The notes under the pieces are model-generated. The model did no database searches. It worked only from the letters and a program-made list of their open reading frames with translations, and had not been told where the DNA came from. Position numbers and translations under genes: made by a program. 11,994 nucleotides of DNA from F23-B02 sp963629425 (GTDB lineage: Bacteria > Bacillota > Clostridia > Oscillospirales > Oscillospiraceae), in the NCBI GenBank assembly GCA_963629425.1, contig CAVGIU010000047.1, positions 1-11,994 on the forward strand, read 5' to 3'. Within the stretch, counting starts at the first letter, position 1. Each line of letters begins with the position of its first letter. Below are positions 5,824 through 11,925 of the stretch, piece by piece.

Positions 5824-8487
5824 TTATTTCTCCAAATTGTTCGCGCGGTACAGGAAGGTCACAACCTGGGCGCGGGTCGCGGCGCCGTTGGGATCGAAGG
5901 TCGTCGCCGAGGTGCCGCTCGTTATGCCGTTTTCATAGGCCCAAAGTATCGCGGAATAGGCGAAGTGGCCCGATGAAACGTCGCTGAAGACTCCGTAGCC
6001 GCCGGATACCGGCCTGTCAAGATAGCGCCACAGGAAGGTCACGAACTGAGCGCGGGTGACCGTCGCGGCGGGATCGAAGGTCGTTTCCGATGTACCCGTG
6101 GTTATGCCGCTCTCGGCCGCCCATGCGACGGCCTTGCTGTAATACTGATCGTTCTTCACGTCGCCAAATGCATTTACCCCGCTCTTGGGCTCGGGCTGAC
6201 CGGCAAGACGCCACAGGAACGTTACGACCTGCGCACGGGTGCATACGCCGTCGGGCTCAAATGTGGTCGCCGAGGTGCCGGAGGTTATGCCCTGCTCTGC
6301 CGCCCAGAGAATTGCGTCGGTGAAGTAGATATGTCTGCCCTTGGCGTCTATATCGCCGAAGGGATTTTTCACGCCGCACACGGAGCACACACCGTTAGAA
6401 AAGCTGTGGCCGAGCTGCGAAACATAGCTGCCGTTAAATTTCTCGTTGCAGGTTTTGCACTCGTACATCGTATAGCCGCGCGCAGAGCATGTCGGCGCAA
6501 CGACCGTGGTCTTGTAGTCGTGGACGTGGTTATCGTAGCTTTCCCAAACGAGGCTGCCGCCGAAGCTTTCGCCCTTGTGCTCGCCCCACTTCGTGCCGTT
6601 TGCCGGGTACACAACGGTGGTCGAGACGCCGTAAAAGGCATTCGCCGCGACCGCGCCGAAGTCGCCGGAGATGTTTATGTAGTCGATCTTCGCACCTGCG
6701 GGGAAGGAGTTATCCTCCAGAGTGAGGCTGCGGCAGTCGAGCGACACCGATTTTAGCCCCGTACAGCCGGAAAATGCGTTTTTGGCTATGCACAGGCTGT
6801 CCGCGCGGGTGTAGATAACGAGCTCGCGCAGCGCCGAGCAGCCGGAAAATGCGTTTGACTCGACCGTCAGACTTGTGCCGCCGTAGCTGCCGTCATCCTT
6901 CACGAAGAAGGCCTCAAGTGCGGTGCAGCCGGAAAACAGCGAGGCGGAGACCTTCGAAATGCCGGAGGAAAGCTCCGCGTAAGTGAGCTTTTTGCAGGAT
7001 GCGAACGCACCCTCGCCGAGGCTCACGACACTCGACGGAACGGAGATGCTTTTTATCGCCGTGCCCGCAAAGGCATAGCTGCCGACGCTCGTGCAGCCGT
7101 TGGGAATGCCGATGACCGACAGCGCAGTGCAGCCGCGGAAGCACTCGCTTCCGATGACCTTCACGCCCTCGATGCCATCAACTTCGCTCAGTGCGGTGCA
7201 GCCGTAAAACGCGCCGCTGCCGAGGCGCTTGAGCTCGGCGTTTATCTCGACCGACTTGAGGTTTTTGAGGTTTGCAAAGGCGTAGTTGCCGACGGTCTTG
7301 ACGCCCGAGCCGATGATGACCGACTTTATGGACGCGGCATAGCCGTGCCACGGTGCCTCGAGTCCGTCCGCCGAGTAATAATCGTTCATTTCGCCGCTGC
7401 CGCTTATGCGCAGGGCGCCGGTATCCTCATTAAGGCTCCAACTGAGGCTGTCGCCGCATTCGCCGCGGATGGTCGAATCCTTCCACTGAGCGTAAAGGGT
7501 CATGTCTTTGACGATGGGCGTCGCACTCGTCACCTTGTTGCCGCCCGAGGGCGCATCAAACCAGCCGAGGAAGCGGTAGCCCTCATATGTCGGCGTGGGC
7601 AGGGAGCCGATCTTGCCGTCGGCCGAGGCGTAGACGTGCAGAACGCCGCACTCGCCCCCGCAGGGGTCGAGCGTCACGCAGGGAAGCGCCTTCCACTGCG
7701 CGTATATCGTTGCGTCCTTTGTGAATTTATACGAGCCCGTTATCTGCGTGCCGCCGTTTTTTTCGGTGAACCAGCCGAGGAAGGCATAGCCCTCACGCGT
7801 CGGGGTCGGTAGGGAGCCGACCGTGCCGTCGGCGGAAACATATGCGTTTGCTTCGGCGCACTTGCCGCCGTTCGGGTCGAGCGTCACCGTGAGCAGCCCG
7901 GGACCGCCGCCGGATTTGTTCGTTATGTACCAGATCTGCGAGATGTTCGCTATGACGTTCTCCTGCGAGCCGTGGCGCTCGCTTGCGTTGTGGCTGAGCG
8001 AGAGCTTTATGCGCTTTGCGGCCGTGCCGGGATCGGCGCAGTAGAACGTATCCGTCGCCGCATCGTAGTCGGTCAGCAGCACGGCGTGGGGGATGCCTCC
8101 GTCATAGATCTCAATGCCCTCTGGATGCTCGTCCAAAAGCGCGAGCAGCGCGGACTTTTTCTCCGCGGCGCTCATGCCGGAGTAGCTTTTGACGCTGACG
8201 CTCATACCCATGAGCGAGTAGTTATATCTCATGCCCGTGCCGTTTATCCAGGCGACCTCGCCCAGAGTCGACTCGGTTATCGTTTCCCACTGCGTGTTTC
8301 CGTCGATTATCGCGCGGCGGCGCAGCATCATGACTGCCGAGGTGAGCGTACACTTGCCGCTTCCGCTCTGCATGAGGAAAACGTTGTCGTCATTTATCGT
8401 TTCGGCCAGCGCGCTTATCGCCATTGCCGGCAGCATTGTCAGCACCAGCGCGAGCACCAGCAGCATACTGAGTATTCGTTTTTTCAT
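5824..8487 (-). CDS. Surface protein: C39-like peptidase, InlB repeats, LRR, SLH
   Basis: This 887-residue protein is predicted to be exported and held on the cell surface. A signal peptide (1-28, ending ALA-E) precedes a C39-like cysteine peptidase domain (about 30-195) with a plausible active site: Q40 and C46 in MQSGSGKC, H134 in IPHAVLLTDYD, and D152 in ADPG. Two InlB/Flg_new repeats follow (about 198-266 and 269-336; both have EGY-FLGWF and YAQWK), then BspA-type leucine-rich repeats (about 340-625) with AF-GCTAL signatures. A Cys-rich segment (C667, C677/C680, C701/C704) and three SLH units (about 709-887) complete it. InlB and BspA repeats are commonly adhesive or binding modules; the substrate is unknown. 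AGGAGGG lies 15 bases before the ATG, longer than ideal, but no other in-frame start exists. It has its own promoter and terminator. Confidence 0.92.
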   Translation of the reverse strand: MKKRILSMLLVLALVLTMLPAMAISALAETINDDNVFLMQSGSGKCTLTSAVMMLRRRAIIDGNTQWETITESTLGEVAWINGTGMRYNYSLMGMSVSVKSYSGMSAAEKKSALLALLDEHPEGIEIYDGGIPHAVLLTDYDAATDTFYCADPGTAAKRIKLSLSHNASERHGSQENVIANISQIWYITNKSGGGPGLLTVTLDPNGGKCAEANAYVSADGTVGSLPTPTREGYAFLGWFTEKNGGTQITGSYKFTKDATIYAQWKALPCVTLDPCGGECGVLHVYASADGKIGSLPTPTYEGYRFLGWFDAPSGGNKVTSATPIVKDMTLYAQWKDSTIRGECGDSLSWSLNEDTGALRISGSGEMNDYYSADGLEAPWHGYAASIKSVIIGSGVKTVGNYAFANLKNLKSVEINAELKRLGSGAFYGCTALSEVDGIEGVKVIGSECFRGCTALSVIGIPNGCTSVGSYAFAGTAIKSISVPSSVVSLGEGAFASCKKLTYAELSSGISKVSASLFSGCTALEAFFVKDDGSYGGTSLTVESNAFSGCSALRELVIYTRADSLCIAKNAFSGCTGLKSVSLDCRSLTLEDNSFPAGAKIDYINISGDFGAVAANAFYGVSTTVVYPANGTKWGEHKGESFGGSLVWESYDNHVHDYKTTVVAPTCSARGYTMYECKTCNEKFNGSYVSQLGHSFSNGVCSVCGVKNPFGDIDAKGRHIYFTDAILWAAEQGITSGTSATTFEPDGVCTRAQVVTFLWRLAGQPEPKSGVNAFGDVKNDQYYSKAVAWAAESGITTGTSETTFDPAATVTRAQFVTFLWRYLDRPVSGGYGVFSDVSSGHFAYSAILWAYENGITSGTSATTFDPNGAATRAQVVTFLYRANNLEK

Positions 8488-8555
8488 TCTTCTTTCGTCT
8501 TTCCCTCCTGAGTTTTTGCCTGTGCCGCGCCTGTCGAAACAGACACAACATTGTA

Positions 8556-8584
8556 ATTATAGCCCAAGCCTCCGCCTCAATCAA
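8556..8584 (-). promoter_or_regulatory. Sigma-A-type promoter for the LRR/SLH surface gene
   Basis: On the minus strand TTGATT (8579-8584) and a perfect TATAAT (8556-8561) are separated by exactly 17 bases. Transcription would begin near 8549, giving a leader of about 60 bases before the ATG at 8487. The leader contains a small inverted repeat (CTGT/ACAG, 8531-8542) and the AGGAGGG ribosome site. The match indicates vegetative expression. Confidence 0.85.
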
Positions 8585-8625
8585 GGAATTTAAGAGAAAG
8601 TTTACTTTTTCAGCGGCGTTTTGAG

Positions 8626-8745
8626 GCGGTACCTATACGCATATTACGGCAGCCCGGTATCGAGAGTGCCGGCAAAACCGCTTTTGCATCGCACCACGGT
8701 GTTGCTCCCTTGCCTTCCCCTTCGAGGGGAAGGCAAGGGTGCGGA
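8626..8745. repeat. Composite dispersed repeat with 15-bp perfect palindrome
   Basis: The left part carries the CCCGGTATCG-loop hairpin with stem CGGCA (8647-8651) and TGCCG (8667-8671), preceded by ATACGCATATTACGG. The right part is a CCTTCCCC-type unit: CCCTTGCCTTCCCCT (8707-8721) pairs without a mismatch with AGGGGAAGGCAAGGG (8725-8739) across a 3-base loop. It fills most of the gap between spoIVB and the next gene. I see no gene in 8588-8850 and no T-run terminator for spoIVB; the long palindrome might stall polymerase. Confidence 0.7.
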
Positions 8746-8850
8746 TAAAGCTTTTGTTCCAAATCAGCACAATTTCAAAGCGTGCGAAATGCTGTGGTTT
8801 CCGCCGATGTTTCGACACCGGGCGACCGCAATGCGCGAATCGGTTCGGCC

Positions 8851-9831
8851 TTAATGCGCCACTGAAGACGCCACGCGCAGCATGTCGGCAATACTCACGC
8901 CGTAGCCCGAGGTCGGGTCGTTTACGAAGACGTGCGTGACAGCGCCCACGAGCTTGCCGTTTTGGATGATTGGGCTGCCGGACATGCCCTGCACGATGCC
9001 GCCCGTGAGCGCGATAAGCTCAGGGTCGGTGACCGTCAGCATAGCAGTCGTGCCCTCGGATGAGGAATACAGCTTTCTGATCTCTATGCCGTACTCTCGC
9101 GTTTCGCTGCCTTCAAGCGTGCAGCGGATGGTCGCGGGACCTGTCTCGAGCTCGCCCGTCTCCATGGTATCGCCGTCAAAATCCGCCGTGCCGAAGATAC
9201 CGCAGCCGCAGTTTATGCGGATATCGCCCAAAAACTCGGCCGCGTCGGTCCTGCCGTCGAGCTGACCGGGTGCGCCGACCTCGCCCGGAACGATGCCGAC
9301 TATCTCCGCGCCGTAGATGCCGCCGTCGCCGAGCGGCAGCGCCTCGCCGCTGTCATCGCTGATGCTGTGGCCGAGCGCACCGTAAACACCGGTCGCGGGG
9401 TCGAAAAAGGTAAGCGTGCCGACGCCGCTTATGCCGTCGCGGAGCCAAAGTCCGAGCTTCCACGCGCCGCCCGTGTCCTGCGCGGGCGTGATGTTCAGCT
9501 GTCTCTGCTTGCCGCCGCGCTCGAAGGTCACGGTCGTTTTGCTGCCGTCGAGTGCGCTCAGCGCGTCCCTGAAGTCCTGCGCCGTCGCGATATCGCTGCT
9601 GCCCAGCCGCGTGATGATGTCTCCCTTTTCAAGCCCCGCATCCGCCGCCGGACTGCGCTTGCCGTTCGAGGTCTCGACCTCGGAAATTCCCGCGACGACA
9701 ACGCCGTCGGTCGTCATGCGTATGCCCACCACGCCGCCGCCCGGCACGAGAGATTCCGCCAGCGCCGCCGCCGACAACATAAAGCACAGCACCATTGCCG
9801 TCATCGCCGCCATGATTTTTTTGATCGTCAT
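8851..9831 (-). CDS. spoIVB: SpoIVB serine peptidase (S55 family), sporulation
   Basis: SpoIVB is made in the forespore, secreted into the space between the two membranes, and triggers the SpoIVFB protease that activates sigma-K in the mother cell. The 326-residue product has a hydrophobic N terminus (6-25), a PDZ domain (about 30-115; VVVAGISEVETSNGKRSPA, then AGLEKGDII), and the peptidase domain. The catalytic residues match the B. subtilis set as I recall it: H155 in GALGH, D269 in TVTDPEL, and S284 in QGMSGSP, with the D-to-S spacing of 15 preserved. The stretch from GGIVQGMSGSP to NDPTSGYG is almost unchanged from B. subtilis. The protein is about 100 residues shorter, mainly between membrane anchor and PDZ domain. 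GGAGGTGA sits five bases from the ATG. The common neighbours recN and spo0A are not seen. Confidence 0.96.
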   Translation of the reverse strand: MTIKKIMAAMTAMVLCFMLSAAALAESLVPGGGVVGIRMTTDGVVVAGISEVETSNGKRSPAADAGLEKGDIITRLGSSDIATAQDFRDALSALDGSKTTVTFERGGKQRQLNITPAQDTGGAWKLGLWLRDGISGVGTLTFFDPATGVYGALGHSISDDSGEALPLGDGGIYGAEIVGIVPGEVGAPGQLDGRTDAAEFLGDIRINCGCGIFGTADFDGDTMETGELETGPATIRCTLEGSETREYGIEIRKLYSSSEGTTAMLTVTDPELIALTGGIVQGMSGSPIIQNGKLVGAVTHVFVNDPTSGYGVSIADMLRVASSVAH

Positions 9832-9849
9832 ATCTCACCTCCACACATA

Positions 9850-9878
9850 AAGTATGCGGCGCTGAGCATAAAATATAT
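9850..9878 (-). promoter_or_regulatory. Possible sigma-G/sigma-F promoter for spoIVB
   Basis: On the minus strand CATACTT (9850-9856) resembles the sigma-G minus-10 element CATNMTA at six of seven positions, and ATATA (9874-9878), 17 bases upstream, resembles the minus-35 element GMATR. The start point would fall just before the strong ribosome site GGAGGTGA. This fits known forespore expression of spoIVB, but the region is AT-rich and chance matches are possible. Confidence 0.4.
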
Positions 9879-9964
9879 AAGCCTTTTTTCAGTAGCGAAT
9901 TGAGATTTTACCTATACATTTTTTGTGATTGCCCGGCAGTGCGGGCCGTGCCTGCAAAGGGATA

Positions 9965-10080
9965 AATAATAATGAATAGTGAAAAATTTCGGTGTGCGCA
10001 GAGCGCACGGATTGAATTACACCTCATCCGTCACCTGCGGTGACACCTTCCCCTCGAAGGGGAAGGCAAGGGCGCAGTGT
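9965..10080. repeat. Three-hairpin dispersed repeat (copy D)
   Basis: Three hairpins follow one another: GTGCGC/GCGCAC (9994-10008), GTCACC/GGTGAC (10030-10044) and CCTTCCCCT/AGGGGAAGG (10046-10066), with ACCTCATCCG between the first two. The order is the reverse complement of the copies at 4113 and 10220, so this copy is inverted. The AT-rich lead-in (9963-9988) and the GTGCGC hairpin resemble the right edge of the window (11926-11960). Open frames across it are repeat-derived and not considered genes. Just left of it, 9929-9944 has a small GCCCG/CGGGC hairpin. Confidence 0.7.
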
Positions 10081-10083
10081 TCT

Positions 10084-10145
10084 ATATTGGTGCAAAATCT
10101 TTGCCTGTACCATGTAGGGCCGAGCATTGCTCGCCCGTCTGTCCC
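10084..10145. repeat. Dispersed repeat segment with CGAGC/GCTCG hairpin
   Basis: It begins TTGGTGCAAAATCT, shared with about 4087-4100, and continues to GTAGGGCCGAGCATTGCTCG, in which CGAGC (10121-10125) pairs with GCTCG (10129-10133) and outer GGG pairs with CCC. I recall this word as common between genes in gut Clostridia. The following 10146-10171 shows no feature I can name. Confidence 0.5.
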
Positions 10146-10171
10146 GATTTACACCATTGTTACGAACCATG

Positions 10172-10262
10172 ACACCGCAATATGCGTATCGGCAGCTGAG
10201 TCAGTGCGCCTCAAAAATGCCTTCCCCTTGAGGGGAAGGTGTCGGCCAAAGGCCGACGGATG
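10172..10262. repeat. Composite dispersed repeat (copy E)
   Basis: ACCGCAATATGCGTATC (10174-10190), nearly the same word as at 6-22, leads into CCTTCCCC/GGGGAAGG (10220-10239) and GTCGGCC/GGCCGAC (10241-10257), ending CGGATGAGGTG. It is in the same orientation as copy B at 4113-4158 and inverted relative to copy D, so D and E face each other across about 150 bases. Confidence 0.75.
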
Positions 10263-10263
10263 A

Positions 10264-10344
10264 GGTGTTTTTTGTTGTTTGCCGCAGGCAAACACCTATA
10301 GCTGTCAGCTATCGGCTGTCGGCTACTTCTATAGGTATAGGGAG
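10264..10344 (+). promoter_or_regulatory. Structured leader and ribosome site before the M14 peptidase
   Basis: GTTTGCC (10277-10283) pairs with GGCAAAC (10287-10293). Directly after it ACCTATAG (10294-10301) is a perfect inverted repeat of CTATAGGT (10329-10336), enclosing ATAGCT/AGCTAT and a doubled CGGCTGTCGGCT. The ribosome site GGGAGG follows at about 10339-10344, seven bases before the ATG. Alternative pairings are possible (ATAGCT can pair with AGCTAT inside the larger stem). No convincing promoter was found. It could be a regulatory leader or merely another repeat. Confidence 0.4.
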
Positions 10345-10351
10345 GACATAT

Positions 10352-11635
10352 ATGAAACTTTTAAAATACGGCTCTGTCGGGCCGTCTGTCGAGCTTTTGC
10401 AGCTTGCGCTCAGGCGCGCGGGGGCGCAGACGCTCATGCTCGACGGCGTTTTCGGCAGCGCAACGAAGGATGCGCTGCGCCGATTTCAGGCCGACAACGG
10501 ACTTGCGGCCGACGGCATCGCCGGGCCTGTGACGCATCGCGCGCTCGCGCCGTACTATACCGGATTTGCCGAGCACCGCATCCACCGCGGCGACACTCTG
10601 TTTTCGCTCGCGCGGCAGTACAATGTGCCGCTGTCGGCGATTCTGACGGCAAATCCCGGCATCGCGGCCGAAAATTTGAACGTCGGAGGCAGCCTTGTCG
10701 TTCCGCTCCCGTTTGATATTGTGCCCACAAATGTGAGCTTTACATCAACGCTCGTGTCGTTTTGCGTGCGCGGCATCGCAGCGCGGTATCCATTTGTCAG
10801 AACCGGGCAGCTCGGCAAGTCGGTCATGGGAAAGCCGCTGTGGTACCTCGCGCTCGGCGAGGGTGAAAAGCGCGTTTTCTATAACGCCGCGCACCACGCC
10901 AACGAATGGATAACCATTCCCGTGCTGCTGAAATTTGCCGAACAGCTTGCGCGTGCGTACGCGGAAAACGGCAAAATTTTCGGTCAGAGCGCGCCGGAGC
11001 TCTTCGACATTGCGTCGGTCTATATAGCGCCCTGCGTTAACCCTGACGGCGTCGACCTCGTGACGGGTGAGCTCACGGGCGGCGAGTATTACGACAGGGC
11101 TCTGCGCATCGCGCAGAGCTACCCAGACGTGCCGTTTCCCTCGGGCTGGAAGGCAAATATCCGCGGCATCGACCTCAATTTGCAGTACCCGGCCGGCTGG
11201 GAGCAGGCGCGGGAGAACAAATTTGCCCTCGGCATCGTGAGCCCCGCTCCGGCAGATTACGTCGGCGCGTCGCCGCTGTCCGCGCCGGAGAGCCGCGCGA
11301 TGTATGATTTTACGCTCGCGCTCGCGCCGCGGCTGACACTTGCCTACCACACGCAGGGCGAGGTCATCTACTGGCGTTATCTCGACTTCGAGCCACCCGG
11401 GGCGCGCAATATCGCCGACACATTTGCCGCCGTTTCGGGCTACGCCGCGGAGGATACGCCCTTTGCCTCGGGCTTTGCCGGGTATAAGGACTGGTTCATT
11501 CAGGACTTTGACCGTCCCGGCTGCACCATTGAGGCCGGCCTCGGCCGCAATCCCCTTCCTTTGAGCCAATTCGACAAAATTTACGCTGACAATTTGGGCA
11601 TTTTGACTCTTTCACCTTTTTTAATAGCGCATTGA
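10352..11635 (+). CDS. M14 zinc peptidase with PG-binding and LysM domains
   Basis: This 427-residue protein is predicted to hydrolyse gamma-D-glutamyl-diamino acid bonds in peptidoglycan peptides, like endopeptidase I of Lysinibacillus sphaericus and YqgT of Bacillus. It has a peptidoglycan-binding domain (about 6-66; LDGVFGSATKDALRRFQ), a LysM domain (about 76-119; HRIHRGDTLFSLARQYNVP) and an M14 catalytic domain (about 128-427). Zinc ligands are H182 and E185 in HHANEW and H333 in AYHTQGE; the catalytic glutamate is E394 in CTIEAGLG; NPDGVDL (230-236) and RGIDLN (271-276) are family signatures. There is no signal peptide. The ATG at 10352 is preferred because GGGAGG precedes it; an upstream in-frame ATG at 10265 would translate the leader. 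It diverges from spoIVB with a 520-base gap. A cytoplasmic sporulation or wall-recycling role is inferred. Confidence 0.92.
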   Translation: MKLLKYGSVGPSVELLQLALRRAGAQTLMLDGVFGSATKDALRRFQADNGLAADGIAGPVTHRALAPYYTGFAEHRIHRGDTLFSLARQYNVPLSAILTANPGIAAENLNVGGSLVVPLPFDIVPTNVSFTSTLVSFCVRGIAARYPFVRTGQLGKSVMGKPLWYLALGEGEKRVFYNAAHHANEWITIPVLLKFAEQLARAYAENGKIFGQSAPELFDIASVYIAPCVNPDGVDLVTGELTGGEYYDRALRIAQSYPDVPFPSGWKANIRGIDLNLQYPAGWEQARENKFALGIVSPAPADYVGASPLSAPESRAMYDFTLALAPRLTLAYHTQGEVIYWRYLDFEPPGARNIADTFAAVSGYAAEDTPFASGFAGYKDWFIQDFDRPGCTIEAGLGRNPLPLSQFDKIYADNLGILTLSPFLIAH

Positions 11636-11652
11636 GAATTTTCAAATACATA

Positions 11653-11745
11653 GATCGCAGGTGCCCGGTATCGCACCTGCCGGCAAAACCGGTAAACTGC
11701 CGCTTCCCGCGAGAGCGGTGAAAATTTTGCACTGCGTTACGGTAC
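11653..11745. repeat. Dispersed repeat with CCCGGTATCG-loop hairpin (copy 3)
   Basis: GCAGGTGC (11657-11664) pairs with GCACCTGC (11673-11680) around a loop containing CCGGTATC, followed by CCGGCAAAACCGG as at 8669-8681 (CCGGCAAAACCG there). It then runs through CTGCCGCTTCCCG, which resembles TGTCGCTTCCCG near 3970, to ATTTTGCAC. It lies directly downstream of the M14 gene; no T-run terminator was seen there. The stretch 11746-11860 shows no feature I can support. Confidence 0.6.
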
Positions 11746-11860
11746 TGCTCCGCACCGTGCGGGGAGCTTATCTTGCCTGTTCCGTTTGAGATGGTTTTCT
11801 CGAGTTCACCGGTCGGGCTGCTGTAAAAACTGTATTGGAACAATTTTAATTCGCCTTTGA

Positions 11861-11887
11861 AAAACGCCGCAGGCGGCGGATGTGGTT
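11861..11887. repeat. Partial two-hairpin repeat abutting a terminator
   Basis: CGCCGC (11865-11870) is complementary to GCGGCG (11873-11878) and is followed by GATGTGGTT and then AAAAAAGAG. Copy B has the matching series GTCGGC/GCCGAC, CGGATGAGGTG, TAAAAAGAG. This appears to be a diverged end of the same element, again joined directly to a terminator. Confidence 0.45.
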
Positions 11888-11921
11888 AAAAAAGAGTACA
11901 GACCCAAAAGATCTGTACTCT
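11888..11921 (-). terminator. Intrinsic terminator for a minus-strand gene from the right
   Basis: AGAGTACAGA (11893-11902) pairs perfectly with TCTGTACTCT (11912-11921). On the minus strand the stem is followed by a run of Ts (11888-11892), while on the plus strand it is followed by mixed CTCTT, so it points leftward. It implies a minus-strand gene whose body lies past the window edge. Confidence 0.75.
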
Positions 11922-11925
11922 CTCT

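Noticed and set aside
5824..5900. Promoter for the CHAP gene at TTGTGA/AACAAT
   Set aside because: The spacing is 17 bases, but each box matches only four of six positions and lies in the SLH coding region, so it is not distinguishable from chance.
5298..5987. Plus-strand open frame across the CHAP/SLH gene junction
   Set aside because: It runs antisense to a signal peptide, a terminator and the CHAP domain, and its translation has no recognisable features.
9979..10263. 94-codon plus-strand open frame between spoIVB and the M14 gene
   Set aside because: It is made almost entirely of two dispersed repeat copies and has no good ribosome site; such repeat-derived peptides are typical false genes.
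10265..10351. Upstream ATG for the M14 gene at 10265
   Set aside because: The 29 extra residues would come from a hairpin-rich leader, and a strong ribosome site precedes the ATG at 10352.
3886..10351. CRISPR array formed by the repeated hairpin words
   Set aside because: Copies are irregularly spaced in different gaps and orientations, spacers are absent, and no cas gene is present.
10745..11569. Open frame of about 270 codons antisense to the M14 peptidase
   Set aside because: The plus-strand protein has all zinc and catalytic residues; the antisense translation has no recognisable domain.
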